Assembly (NCBI GenBank): GCA_009192285.1
Contig: WBVU01000012.1
Span: forward strand, 1,302,001 to 1,366,000
DNA length: 64,000 bases
DNA from: Morchella semilibera
Taxonomy: Eukaryota; Ascomycota; Pezizomycetes; Pezizales; Morchellaceae
Reading direction: 5' to 3'
Positions 44,876 through 57,741 of the stretch are shown in pieces. The notes under the pieces were generated by a model. That model was not told the origin of the DNA. It saw nothing but the letters and a program-made list of their open reading frames with translations, and searched no databases. How positions within the stretch are numbered: position 1 is the first letter of the stretch; each line of letters starts with the position of its first letter. A program made the position numbers and the translations under genes.

Positions 44876-46660
44876 TAACCATAACCCTGGTATGACTACA
44901 TGTAGTCAAGGACACCTCTTCGCCCTGCCCCTTTACCCCCTACGTCTAAGTTCCCTTTAACACCACAATCATTAGGTAAGTTATGTCTACGATCACCAAC
45001 TCCCGCCCCACTCCGAACACAGACAAATATATAGGTAGATACATATAGTAAAAAAAACAATTGAAAACGAAAGCTTGTTTACGTCCCCTAATTATATAAG
45101 TTACCCTGGTATGACTACATGTAGTCATTTATTAACGGTGGTCATACACATGACCTTGTGATTTAGTGCTAATTGACCTTACCACTCCCACTAAATGACT
45201 CCACCAAATGATCGAGTCGTTTATAACTTACCCTTAGAGGAAGGTATGCATACTACTCCAAAGTTACAAGATTAAGGCCGCACCGCCAGGTGCTCCTTAG
45301 TATCTACCCGCCGGTCAATTCAGGGTGTATAACCACCAAGCACCTAGCAATGTATGTTCTCGTGATGGAAAGGAGAAATCCTATAATCATCCTCAGATAG
45401 ACTAATCACGGAGATATATATAACGTTAGTGACACGGGTCACACATACAGTAGCAAAAAATAGTTCGCCGTCACACTAAAATAGCACTGCAGAAAACACA
45501 AGGGCCACAATTCAAATTTTCTGAGCGCGGTGTAGGCACTGGTGTGGCCAATATTCACCCGAGACACTTAGCGGGGGTATTGAAAGAATTTGCCCACTTT
45601 TACGACCCTACTATCTGAGAAGTGACACTGCTACCTGAGAAGTAAGGATCACGGCCTAATACTAGGAAGCTAGGAGCTAGTTAGGATCTATTCAATTGAT
45701 CAAACGTAAATATATGTAAATATGAAGACTTATATGTATGTAGGTAATTATAAACGGCAATGATAGCTAAGGCTCAGCAAAATATTCTTCCATGTCTACA
45801 TGTAAGACTGTCACGTCAGAAACGTTGCTTGTATGGATAGAGTGGCTGGGCAACTCCAGCTTCATAATATATCACTCGCTCCACCACCATATCTGATTTA
45901 TTGATTTTAGACCTCCTAGGACTCAGGGAAATGAATGTGCCTAGGGATGTTGTCAGGCACGAAAGTTGTATGTATGACTGCTATAATTTATGTAAGTAAA
46001 ACACCTGTGTTTTACTGTAGTCAGGTCAATGGACAAGTCTCGTACTCTTCGCATGTCAAATTAACGATTGTTAGATATTTCTTTCAAACGGTGTCGTGTT
46101 CCGTCCGTCGGCCTCGGTGCATGCCATGGTACTTGTCCTGTTCGCTACATGTATCCCCCAACCAAGTCACTTAACGATCTCGCCCTATTGTTTCGACACC
46201 GACTATCATGTATTTAACCACGCTACACGTCTCTACAAACAATATAACCGCCACACTACACAAACCTCGCCTCCAGCATTCAGTAGGAGTGTGTGCATAT
46301 AATTTGGCGCAGGAAAGTATACTTCCAGGCGTAAGACGATTGAGTCGATTAGAAGTCGAATTATTTAAATTTAACATGAGGCCGCCACTGTAGTCGCGTA
46401 TAATCACTCCGCAGAGCGTGGAGGTGTTGGCTGTATTCGTCATCATAACATAGATTGTTGTATGTACTATACATGCTCCGCAATCATTATTTTTTCCATA
46501 GACGTATCCCAGCATTGAACTCCCGCACTCCGCGCAGAAAATGGGGAGGCCGACAACAAAAGTATAAAAAGCATTAGCTGCTTGGACAACAGAAACACGT
46601 GTGAAAAATGAGTATTATAATCTGCAAGGGCAGAAAGGCATTCACATATGCACAACTCAA
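44876..46660. other. Gene-free AT-rich stretch
   Basis: Contains TACATGTA at 44897, 45117, 45797 and 46146; the first two lie in the same longer context CTGGTATGACTACATGTAGT. More ACTAAATGACTCCAC-like sequence at 45190-45215. No supported gene. Confidence 0.55.
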
Positions 46661-49200
46661 CTAATTCAGCCCCCTCTTCTCACTCTCAGAATAGAAAATG
46701 ACCATACGCCAGACTTTCTTGACCATCGTTTCTCCATCCTCGCCAAGTGCCTGTAGGATTTGTTAGCGGACGTATAAAAGAGAGCTAAGAATTGTGTTCT
46801 TGCCATTTCTAACTCCTTCACAAGGTTCTCTGCAGTGCCGCGCTTACGAATGTGTTCAAGAACGAAGCCAACAAGCTCTTGCTCTTGCACACCGAGATAC
46901 TAAACCCTGATTAGCATGATATAACTTTAATGGAGGTGGGGGGGAACAAACCTCCATTATCTTTTTCTCAACAAATGGTTGCAGCTTCTCGACGATGATA
47001 GCTTCATCCACATGATCCACTGAACTTTCCAATCAAACAACCCTGACCTATCGCTCGGAATCTCCTGAGCAAGTTGTTTCACTAGTTTCTCCCTGGTCTC
47101 TTCGTCCATAACACTTGAGGCGTCGTATGTGATTGGTACCAAAACTCTTCTCCTGGAGCTGTCATCCTCCTCCTCATCTTCCAACAACCCTTCAACCTCA
47201 GCAGCTGTCTTCCTTCTCGGCGCGCTAGCCTCTTGCTTCTTCGACGCCGCAGCACCCAAGGCAAGCTTAAACTTCTGAGGCTCCTTAACTGTTGCCGCAG
47301 CCTTCTCCATTTCCTCTGCTTGTCTAGCAAGGAAGCTATCCGCCATGCTTTCTGCCGCGCGCTTCTTGTCGCCATCAATCTCTGTCTGCCGTATCTCGGC
47401 AGCGCGGTCACGGTCATCTAGCTCTGCCTCTCTAGCACGGAAAGCCGTACGGTTGCGCATCCAGACACTCCGATCAACATAATACTCCTCAATCTTCTTT
47501 TCTGCCTCAATGTCATCATCCCATGCCTCGAGCCGTTTTGCCATCGCCTGCTTCTCAACAGCCTCTCTGGTTTCGTCCTCGGCGTCTCTGTGCTGCTCCC
47601 TCTCCAGTGCACTGGTTCGTGACCTCTCACGATTGAGCCAGCGCCTTTCGTGGTCAAGGAAATTTTTCTCCGCATCTGCTGCTTTCTTGGATTTTCTTCT
47701 TCTTTCAAGCTCCTCGTCGCTTGCATCCGAATCCTCTTCTTCCTTGGAGTACAAATATCCATTTAGATGATTACCATTAACGAAACGCTACACCCTTCTG
47801 GTAATCGCGAGGAATTTGTACACCGGCAGCTGGGCCGGTAGGAACACGGGTCGAAGGTCCATCACCACGAAGCCTACTTGGTCCAATTGGGATAGCATTT
47901 GCTCCACCAGATGGGCCTGTAGGTGCGCTCGAAGGAGGTGGAGAAGACGCTAGACGGTTAATCCGTGGCCCAGCATTCCTCTCGCGCTCCATCTTTTCAA
48001 TCTCTTCCTCTCGTTTCAAACGTTCCAGATCTCTGCGGTTAGAGCGTTCACGGAAAGCAGCAATCTCTTTCGCTACCATTTCACGCATATCTGCTGGGAT
48101 ATCACTCAGTTCGTCATCTGCAGAGAGAGGGATTGTTACAATTTCTGGCTGTTGTTGTGTACTTGACGAGTCGGGCTCGTTCTTTGCAGGAGCTTCAGAT
48201 TCTGATCTTGTGGTGTTGGGGGAGGCGGTGGCGTCTGGCTTGGTTGAGGCGCGTTTTGTAGGATCGTTGAGCTCTGAGATAGTTGTCGCGATAGCCGCAT
48301 GAGCGCCATCGATGCGGGATTGCCGAGCAGAAGCGTAATCAGGTTGTTGTCTTTCCTGGTGTTCCTGATAGTTTTCGATGAAAGTGGTCGAGTTGTCATC
48401 GATGACAACCTAAGTGACTATTAGCAAAATGTAGTTATGGCGAGGAGGTGGGATACAAACCATTAACTTCGCAGCTTCCCCTTTATCGTCAACAGCAGGT
48501 ATCTCTAAATCCTTAAGAACTTCGATTGCGCACCCAAGACTTTCAGGGTCTTCATATTCCGCGAACCCAAACTTGCACGGATCCCCATTTTCATTTGTAG
48601 CTCGTGTCCACTTTTTCAAGTTTGCTGCAGACTATACAAGAAACATAAGCATGATTGAAGAGCTCCCAATTGCACTGGGGAAGAAAACAAAACACCCTAC
48701 CCTTAGTATCTTTTCCATCCACTCATCACCTAAGCTTCCCGGAATACCACCCACGAAAACCGTCTTCAACTGCTCTTCAACCGTTGGCGGAACTAAATCA
48801 ACAACCGTTTCCCTACTAAACATTTGCCCGCTGCCTCCCATGCCTCCCATGCCCTTACCACCGGCACTGGGTACAGGATTCTGCCTTGTCACGCTCGTAC
48901 CCAGTCTAATGATTGGCGCGTTGAAGTTGATATTTGGCAGATTAGCAGGAGGCACAAAACCGGCCATGCCAGGGCGAGTGGGCATATTGGCTTGCATCGT
49001 GCCAGGTGGTGCACCGCCGGTACCTGGGGGAGGGGGGAGCCCGGGGGCTCCGGGCGCGCCAGTACCTGGAGGCATACCAAATGATGGAGGCATCATCCCG
49101 GTAAAGCCCGGGGGCATTTGGGGACGGCCATACTCTGAGAAATTAGCTACGAAGTTGTGCTTTGAGTGGAAAGGCGAAACTTACGACCGTACGGATACAT
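46661..49200 (-). CDS. RBM25-like splicing factor (RRM + Arg/Glu-rich + PWI), two apparent frame breaks
   Basis: Nuclear pre-mRNA splicing factor of the RBM25/Snu71 type. Minus-strand exons: 49200-49185, 49134-48701, 48631-48461, 48409-46952, 46899-46804, 46750-46661. A Pro/Gly-rich head (MPPGFTGMMPPSFGMPPG) precedes an RRM (TVFVGGIPGSLGDEWMEKIL ... CKFGFAEYEDPESLGCAIEV), then acidic and Arg/Glu-rich helices, then a PWI domain (EKLQPFVEKKIMEYLGVQE, GFVLEHIRKRG, KKVWRMVIFYSE). The last intron (46803-46751) is GC-AG: without it the end of the PWI domain is lost. Inside exon 4 the frame must change twice: an extra base near 47782 (YQKGVAF then VNGNHLNGYLYSK) and a missing base near 47017 (LFDWKVQW then DHVDEAIIVEK). 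Both flanks are well conserved in style, so these are probably sequence errors; a damaged gene or programmed +1 shift at TTTC is possible. Confidence 0.85.
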
Positions 49201-49501
49201 TGAATGAAATGTGCTTCTTGAAGGGATTATCTAGATAGTTTCTATACTGCGCACGTGTAGAGAGTTATAGGAGAATGTGACAAATGGGCGCGTTTATAGA
49301 GGGGAAGCTAGTCAATACGGTGAACAGCCGTTGTGAGCGTGTGGAAGTTGTTTGAGAAGGGCGTCGTGAAATGTCTGGGCAAAAGAACGGCTGCTTATGT
49401 AACAGATGGTGCGAAAACAAATTCAACCCCAGGAACAACCTGCGATACCGTAATATACAATTGTCTACGACCCACCGCCTCAACCCTCCTAGCAGTACGT
49501 G
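49201..49501. promoter_or_regulatory. Short divergent promoter RBM25-like / MRP21
   Basis: Only 301 bases separate the two start codons, so the two RNA-related housekeeping genes probably share one promoter region. No TATA box stands out. Confidence 0.6.
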
Positions 49502-50062
49502 ATGGAGCTCCGGTGTCTTTTGCGGAAGGCACTCGTCACAAAGCCTCCTTTGGCGTTTCCTAAATCTTCCTATGCGATCTCTACATACTCAATTCGGGCA
49601 TTCTCAAACACCTCTGGTCTTTACTATCCCCCGCCGCCGAACCCCGCTGCAACCAAAGCACCCAATGCCTCCTCAGGATCAACCATTAATGAGCTTCTGG
49701 AACTGGTGAAGAATAAAACCGGGCCGGCGCGCCGCAACTTCGAGCCACTTCTCGAACCAAGCGAGATCTCCCGTGGTCAAAACCTGAACGGCCCTCCTCT
49801 CGGAAACAGGACCCCCCCGCGCACCGGACCTTCGGCAGGAAGAAGTGTTGAGGTCAAGGCTGATCTACCATCGGCACTGTCGAGGTTGAGGATGATCCTG
49901 ACGGCGAACAACGTCAAGGCAGATCAAGTTATGCAGAGGTTCCACGAAAGGCCGGGATTGAAGAAGAAGAGATTGAAGAGTGCAAGGCATAGGAAGAGAT
50001 TCAAGGCTGGATTCAAGAAGTTGGTGACCATTGCCATGGAGATGAAGAGGAAGGGATTGTAA
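49502..50062 (+). CDS. MRP21: Mitochondrial ribosomal protein bS21m (Mrp21)
   Basis: Small-subunit mitoribosome protein. Single exon, 186 residues. The N-terminus (MELRCLLRKALVTKPPLAFP ... STYSIRAFSNTS) is basic, Ser/Thr/Leu-rich and acid-free after residue 3, as expected of a mitochondrial presequence. A Pro-rich linker follows. The S21 domain fills the C-terminal ~45 residues: VMQRFHERPGLKKKRLKSAR then HRKRFKAGFKKLVTIAMEMK. The start is the ATG at 49502 next to an in-frame GTG. The length is like yeast Mrp21 (177). Confidence 0.88.
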   Translation: MELRCLLRKALVTKPPLAFPKSSYAISTYSIRAFSNTSGLYYPPPPNPAATKAPNASSGSTINELLELVKNKTGPARRNFEPLLEPSEISRGQNLNGPPLGNRTPPRTGPSAGRSVEVKADLPSALSRLRMILTANNVKADQVMQRFHERPGLKKKRLKSARHRKRFKAGFKKLVTIAMEMKRKGL

Positions 50063-50597
50063 AGGCGGGGGGAGTTGATAGGACTACGGGGAGTTACGGG
50101 TATGGGACGGAGCATTGAGAATGCGGCCGTCTGTGCTGTGTTGATTTCCCACCGGTACTTAGAATTACGGCGAGATATCAGGGCTCATTGTGGGAATAGT
50201 TGGCTGTTGGCTTATCCAACAAGGTGCCAAATGGTAACTCTGTACGGAAAGAAAGGCCGGCATAAGACGGATATATATATCGCGAACCTCCATTTGTAAA
50301 TTCCAATCCTCAAGCAAATACCTATACTTTCTATGTGATATCAATAGCCGCCCTCTAATCGATAAGTGCAACGAGACATCTCAGCTGCCCACCCCCGTCC
50401 TACTTGAGCCTCATGTGTTTATTACTACGAACACCTCTCCTTTAATCTCTTCTCGAATACTTACCCAACAATTTTTACGGGATTATATTGTCGCCATTTT
50501 CGCCTCCATTCGCCCCCACGAGCGCTCCATTTCTTCACCCATATAACTATAGATACATTTACACGCCCCTGAGCGCTCAAGTAGAGCTCTCGCAATC
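50063..50597 (+). promoter_or_regulatory. Intergenic region MRP21-MCD4 (same strand)
   Basis: 535 bases between co-oriented genes; CT-rich near 50440-50530 before the MCD4 start. No gene seen. Confidence 0.5.
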
Positions 50598-53500
50598 ATG
50601 GCCCGCTTGGGACGCACCGGCTTCTTAGCCGTCGCAGTCATATTCCACTTGTTCTACCTTTACTCAATATTTGACATTTATTTTGTTTCACCCATTGTCT
50701 ATGGCATGCGACAATATTCAGTCGATGCTGCGGCACCAGCCAAACGATTGTTCCTAGTTGTCGGTTTGTTCCCCCCTTATGTCTTAAGCTTACCACTTCA
50801 ATCACACTGACGCCCGGGAATAGGTGATGGCCTCCGAGCAGACAAATGTTTCCAGGAACATACCGACCCAGATGATCCGTCGGTTTCAGCACATCTCGCT
50901 CCTTTTATACGTTCTCGAGTACTCACAGCTGGTACTTTTGGTGTTTCGCATACCCGTGTTCCAACAGAATCACGACCTGGACACGTTGCCCTGATTGCGG
51001 GATTATATGAGGATGTGAGCGCTGTCACAACTGGATGGAAGATGAACCCCGTTGGGTTTGATTCGGTTTTTAACAGGAGCCGACATACGTGGAGTTGGGG
51101 ATCTCCGGATATCTTGCCTATGTTCAAGCATGGCGCCAGTGATCAGGACAGGGTCGATGCGTATAGTTATGACGAGGAAATGGAGGATTTTACCGCTGGT
51201 ATGTAGAGTACTAGTACGCAGAGGGACCATAGACTAACATGCTACAGACGCAACGAATCTGGATATTTGGGTCTTTGACCGTGTCCAAGAACTCTTCGAA
51301 TCAGCCTTAACAAACTCAACACTATATGATATGCTCCATCAGGACAAATTAGTATTCTTTCTACATCTACTAGGCCTTGACACAACCGGACACTCCTACA
51401 GACCCTACAGTCCAGAGTATCTTCGCAATATCAAAGTCGTCGATCACGGTCTGGAGAGAATTCACAAGCTAGTCAACGACTTCTACAAGCATGACGGCCA
51501 GACTGCATGGGTATTCACCGCAGACCACGGTATGAGCGATTGGGGTTCTCACGGCGATGGTCACCCCGATAACACTCGTACACCGCTTGTGGTCTGGGGA
51601 TCTGGTGTACGAAAGCCTCTCCCACCACCCAAGAATATACCTACAGGTCATGAGGATGGCTTCTCGGCGGATTGGGACCTGAATGCGGTGCGGAGAGTTG
51701 ATGTTGCCCAAGCGGATGTTGCAGCGCTAATGGCATACTTGGTGGGACTGGAGTGGCCAGTTCACTCGGTTGGGGAACTGCCGCTAGAATATCTAGATGC
51801 TGAGCCGGTGGTGAAAGCGGAGGCGGCATGGACTAATGCAAAGCAAATTTTAGAGATGTATAGGGTTAAGGAAGGTATGTTCGAAATCTGCTTTGACTGC
51901 TTTGGCTACGGCCGGGTGATGGGCTATGATCCAACAAAATCCATGCCAAGGAAATCACTTAACTTGGAAACAAGCTGATATAAAATAGAGGTGAAGAAAA
52001 CCACCATGATCAAATATAAACCATTCGCAGCCTTTGGGGAGGGTTCACAATCACTTGAGTCTCGTTTTATGGAGATCCGTCTCCTCATTGACAACCACAA
52101 ATACGTTGAGTCAGTTGCCAAGTCTCAAGAACTGATTAGGCTTGGGCTTGAGGGTCTCAGATATCTCCAAACCTACGATTGGTTGTTCTTGCGTACTCTT
52201 GTTACACTTGGATATCTTGGCTGGATCGCGTTCGCAATCACGACTGTGATAGACCTTCATGTGCTACACTCCAAAGCTGAGCACTCAAGAACAGTCACGA
52301 GCACTTTGTTTTTCTCTAGTGCCTTTGTTGTGCTGTATAGCGTACTTGTGGTACAGAGAAGTAACTGGACATACTATGCATATGCACTTTTCCCAGTCGC
52401 TTTTTGGGAGGAGGTCTTCGCGAGGCGGAAGGGGTTGTTCCAAGGGGGTAAGATGCTTGTGAACCATCTTAGCGGATTCCCGGGGATTTTAGGGCTGGTT
52501 TTTGAGGCTATTGTTTTCTTAGGAATACTGGAGGCTATGGTAGGTTTACCCGCTTCTGGAATCTAGGAGGGAGAAATATGAGGGATTAACGAGGCGATGG
52601 TATACTGAAAATTTCGGCACGATACTGGTTGACCAAGGGTCCCGAGAAATATTCACCTTACTCTCCCTCTAACCCCAAATATTCCGTCCTGGCCGTGTGG
52701 TACAGGTGAGATTGTATGCTAATCTTCGCCGGGTTTGTAACGATAGGTCTGGGGTTATTTCCAACGAGAGGTATTTACCGCTTGCTTCTGCCTCGCCGCA
52801 TTCTGGCCTTTGTCATATGGTTCCGGTTTTGTCCGACAAAACAAGCTTCTGGTGACGGGCTGGGCCATCTGCTGTGGGTTGATGAGCACCTTCACACTGC
52901 TCCCTGTACTGAAACAGGAGAGCGAGAACCTTATGTATGTCTCCCCAGCCTCGGCTAATAATATTAGCCCCGAGGTAACTAATCACAATTAATAGATTAC
53001 TTGGGGGAGGACTCATGTTCGGGCTGGGATTTTTGTATATCACGTTCGGCGAGCGTGTGGGAGGTGGTGTACAAGATTGGGTCTCAAAAACCATTTTAGG
53101 TCTTCAGGTATGTGATATACAATTTACCCCACAATTTTCAACGTGCGCTGACGATCGCGGGATAGGTCGGACTGATTGGGCTTGCTATGTACGTCACGCA
53201 CTCAAGTGTCAGATCTTTACAAGCAAAGCAGGGTCTCCCGCTGGGGAACCAAATTGTGGGGTGGAGCGTCCTCGGTTCGTTTTATCACTTTCCCCCCATG
53301 CAATCTTGCTTCCGCCCCCACACTCTTGCTTACAGTTTTGTGTACTCTGCTAGTCTTATCGATTACTGTCCCGTTCCTGCATGGGATCCGACCACAGAGC
53401 TACTATTTCCACAGATTGGTTGTAATATTCCTCACATTCTCGCCGACCTTTGTCGTTCTCACGATTTCATATGAGGGACTCTTCTATGTGGTATTTTGCC

Positions 53501-54108
53501 TTACTCTTGTAGCATGGGTACGCCTTGAGCACAAGATCTACCTCCACTCTCATCACCCTACCAACAGTCCCATGACCAGCAAGACACTACCGGATGCAGC
53601 ATCCACTGCCATTGACTCCACCGCAGGGACAGGCGAATGGCGTTCATTGACCCTCGCCGATTCCCGTGTAGCCCTGTTCTTCTTTTTCCTGATCCAAATT
53701 GCCTTTTTTGGCACTGGAAATATCGCTTCTGTGTCTTCCTTCTCATTAGACAGTGTTTATCGTCTCATCCCCGTCTTTAGCCCCTTCGCCATGGGCGCAC
53801 TCCTGATATTTAAGCTCCTCATCCCATTCGCTGTCATCTCTGCAAATTTGGGTGTACTAAATCGCCGCATCGGTGTAGCGCCGAGTGCGCTTTTTATGGT
53901 CGTTATGGCGATCAGTGATGTCCTCACATTGAACTTCTTTTATATGGTCAAAGATGAGGGCAGTTGGCTGGATATCGGCACGACGATTAGTCACTTTTTT
54001 ATATGCGGACTTCTGGGTGTGTTTGTGAGCGCTTTAGAGTTTCTTAGTGAAGTGTTTGTTGGTGGGGTCAGTATGGAGGATGTAGGGGATAAAAAGAAGG
54101 TGCAGTAG
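50598..54108 (+). CDS. MCD4: GPI ethanolamine phosphate transferase 1 (Mcd4/PIG-N)
   Basis: ER enzyme that adds ethanolamine phosphate to the first mannose of GPI precursors. Eight exons: 50598-50763, 50824-51198, 51248-51874, 51989-52539, 52747-52934, 52996-53107, 53166-53274, 53336-54108, all in phase, 966 residues (yeast Mcd4 919). An N-terminal membrane segment ([20 protein letters not shown]) leads to a luminal alkaline-phosphatase-fold domain: [12 protein letters not shown] (metal ligand), [13 protein letters not shown] (Thr nucleophile), [17 protein letters not shown] and [20 protein letters not shown] (metal ligands). The C-terminal half is a multi-span membrane domain, e.g. [36 protein letters not shown] and [19 protein letters not shown]. 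Introns are 49-114 nt except the fourth (207 nt). Many exons are short, so automated models may skip exons 5-7. Confidence 0.95.
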
Positions 54109-57100
54109 AGGTGGTTGATCGACATCGTTACACTTATACATATCCATAGCTTTTTAGATTGGTTAGAAGTTTTTGTTTTTCGGAATACCTAGGGTTTTTG
54201 ACAGCTACATACGCATTTATGCTTACTGGTAACGAAGACCCGCGGGAAGGGTTCGGGATATTTTCGGCTGTGACATGTGAAATGATGGAGAAGAGCTTGT
54301 ACTACTAGTAGACGCAGCTGGGTTAGGGTTATGTGTGTATTATCGATTTTGCCGATGTCAATGATCGGTGTTTTGTTTAGTATGCTAAAAGTGGAATATG
54401 CCTCGTGGTTAACCTTTAATGTGCCATGTACTGACCTGAAAGACCCCCAAAGTCCCCAAGGGGCAGCTTTCAGACAAAACGTTGAGTACTTGAGTTATGT
54501 AAGGAGGGTCTATTCTCATTTTTGAATACCTACAACTGTACGTAAACCCCCCCAATGACTCAGCGGGACTAGTCTTTTCCTCGAGTGATCACCTGTGATG
54601 CCCTATCCTGCGCCGCCAGAGGAACGGAAAAAACATGCCGCAAAATCGTTCGATGTTTTATATGGACTTCCGCTCCGAACATTAAGCCTTCACTCTCATC
54701 CCTTTTTCCTCTTTTCCTCCCCTCAGGAATATACGGAAGCTGGGGAGAAACCTATACCCATCACACTGGGTCCCCCATCCCTGGGGGCGCCATCCGCCAG
54801 CCCCTTTCGCGCCTCGGCGTAACATGACATATAATTACAACCTCAAAGGACTGGATCTGGTTAAATAGAACCCCATCTATTACCACAGGACAGGCACATG
54901 AACCCACAATTGTTATTATAACAGGGTGCCATATATAGTGTTCCTGGTAGTAGTGGTGGTAGAGCTACATGTAGTACTGTGTCATGTCACTCATGAATCC
55001 CGCAGAAGGAGGTCGTCAAAGCCTTCCAGGCCTGCGGATAAAATGGCCAGCTAGGAGGAGGGAAAGAAAAATCAAGCATTCGGATCCTCCATTCCCCCCC
55101 TTCTCTCTCTCCCTCTCCCATGAAAGGGGCTCGGGGCGGTTGGTTTGGGTCGGTCTGGATACATGATATTGTAATTACGCGTCGCGGAGTAGGAGAGGGG
55201 CGCAAAGGTTCCCCCAGAGTATGTACATGGTATGCTTCGTATCTACTCGGAAGATACCGTGGGTTCTAAATTGGAAAACTAGAATGTTTGTCACATGCCA
55301 AACGGAGAATTTTTTCTCCACATGTGATTATTGACAGACTAGTGTAGTAAAAATACCATAGCTGGAAGCTAGAATCATGGGGACCTTTTCTGGCGCCTGT
55401 ATAATGTACCTATCATATGCTCAGCCCTATGAACAGACAGATAGAAGTACGAGGGGGGGGGTTTGAGGTACTAGTACGTACATACTCTACACCCAGCGCT
55501 GTATTTCAGTGAGACTATAATCAATAGTTACACTGTTCAGAGGCCCTGTCGTCCAGTACTGATATGGCCTGTGACAATCACAGTTAATTGCACAATTGCT
55601 CAAAGCAGCCACCTGCCAGGGAAGCGAATACGGCGACCATATCTAGCTCATTTGCCCCCAATTTCAATCGCGACTCCTATTTTATTTTAATGCGGGGAAG
55701 CGGCCACCGATCATGATCATGATCATCCAGGAACGTGGTGATTTTCCTCGTCAAGCTCCCCAGCACCTAATCTACCTACTACCAATGTACCTACCTACCT
55801 ACTCTATACATACCTACCTACATGTACCTACCGTTTCTTTTCTTCCGTGATCACATGCCACCACCACCACTGCCACAATCTACATAGGTATATCGGGCTA
55901 AATACGTACATACATGCACGGCAATAGAGGTTACTCTATTTACACACATGTATGTAGATGTGGATAGGCCTGAGGTATATTGAAATTATTGAGAAAGAGC
56001 CTCTCAAGTGTGTATTGTACCAATGTGTGGGAACAGTCTCAGAAAACGTCAAGTGATAGTCCCGCTTATGCACTCCATAAGTACGCAAATTTGACCACAG
56101 TCGGTCGCAGCACAGGGTCAGGTCACCCCAAATCTAGGTAGAATACACCCGGGGTCGCACTTCGGGCGTCTCCGAAGAAAGGTCCTTGCGTGATTCTCAC
56201 GTATACGAGTCATGAAGTACTGCACAGCACGCTATAATGACAGGTAGTATCATACATACATGTACTTACATATCATGTAGATGATTCTGGAGCACTGGGG
56301 GTGAAGTTTGGGATAACGTGTCGTCATGGGAATACATGTAAGTACAAGTATGTACCATACTATGGACGGATGGACGGATGGACGGATCAAAGCAAAGGCT
56401 CAAGGGTTCACTCACCTTTCAACAACTCCGACTTCAATTCTACCTTTCGAATTTCGCCTCCAAGGAAAAACAGATGCAAGATCAATCAATACATGTAATC
56501 AGAGGTACATGATACATACATGTGGGGCTCCGACCTTTTGCCAATGACGGAACTTGCCGGCGAGGACTCAGGCAAAAATGGGATGGACGGACATCACTTC
56601 GTCTCCATCGATCCTTGTATCTCAAGTAGCTCGACAGATTGATTTGCATTACAAATGCTCTCCAATTCTAGAAGCGAGATTGGGAGGGTATGAGAAAGTT
56701 CTTTCTTTCGCGAAGCAGCGGCCGGAGGAAGCATGAAACAAACGTGGGGTTGCCTTGGGTGTTTTGGGTAGATTTGAGATCTAGCGGCGTCGAGTCAACC
56801 ACTGGTGGTGATGTGACCCTACCATACATGACATGAGAAGTGTCCACCATCGAGAAATAGGTACAACATACATACATACCTACAAAATAGGGTACGTCCA
56901 CTCTAATTTAGGCCTCCAGAATCTAGGCAGGGAGGCAGATGAGATGTGTAGGCATGTAGGTACATATTTATTACCAGATACGCGATGGATTGCCAGGTCA
57001 GCGGAAGGACTGGAATCCGATTTACGGCCCGAGTTGCGGGGTTATCCTATTCAATTTGATACAGCAGCTAAGAGAGAGAGAAAAAAAAATTGAAAGCAAA

Positions 57101-57741
57101 AAACATTTCGCTCACCCTTCCGTTTCCTCTTGACTCAAGAAGTATTTTCGTACGGCGTGAGCGCCTGGCTGTTTCTGGCGTCTTGCACCTTACAAAAAAA
57201 GCCGTTGGTGCATCAATCGGGCCTTTGCTATTTATCGCCGTTGCATGACACCTGCGCGTAGAGTAACGCAACATAGAGACGCCCTCCGAGAGCCAGAACC
57301 ATCCTACCCCCTCATACGTACATAGGGGAGTTGTTTGAACCCCAGTCGGAAGGGAGAAGAGATCCTGGCATTCGTTGTGCGAAGGTTAATACAACATCGG
57401 AGGACCAGCCTCGTCCACACACCCCCCACTACCCATTACCTACTCTGCTTGCTACCTGCCATTCCTATACTTACCTTACTTACTTACTTACCATACTTAC
57501 TTGCCTTGCTTTCTTAACTGGCCTTACCAGAAACTAAACAAGCATTATTATCAAACTTACTACTACCACAGTAAGCCGTTGCTTTCCGGACTACAGCACA
57601 CAAGTCAGCATCAATAGAAGAATCCAGAAAGTAACAAAGAGACAGAAACAGAGAAAGAACTACTGGATAAACACACACATATACATACACACAGTATCAC
57701 ATTCGAACCTCAGACCTTCCCCCCAACCTTGATTTTCACGA
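54109..57741. other. Gene-poor 3.6-kb stretch
   Basis: No firm gene. A 75-codon open frame starting at the ATG at 54598 (PYPAPPEERKKHAAKSFDVL...) has a CT-rich tract ending CAG in its middle and could hide a two-exon small gene, but I have no family support. Simple repeats: TACC units at 55775-55830, (GATCAT)3 at 55712, GGAC/GGAT units at 56362-56387, TTAC units at 57472-57505. TACATGTA at 54966, 55819, 56257, 56333 and 56490. The last ~400 bases are a C/T-rich leader of the next gene. Confidence 0.5.

Noticed and set aside
54598-54822. Possible small gene
   Set aside because: Starts convincingly with a charged peptide, but the middle is a CT tract with an acceptor-like end and I can find no donor or family; left as uncertain.
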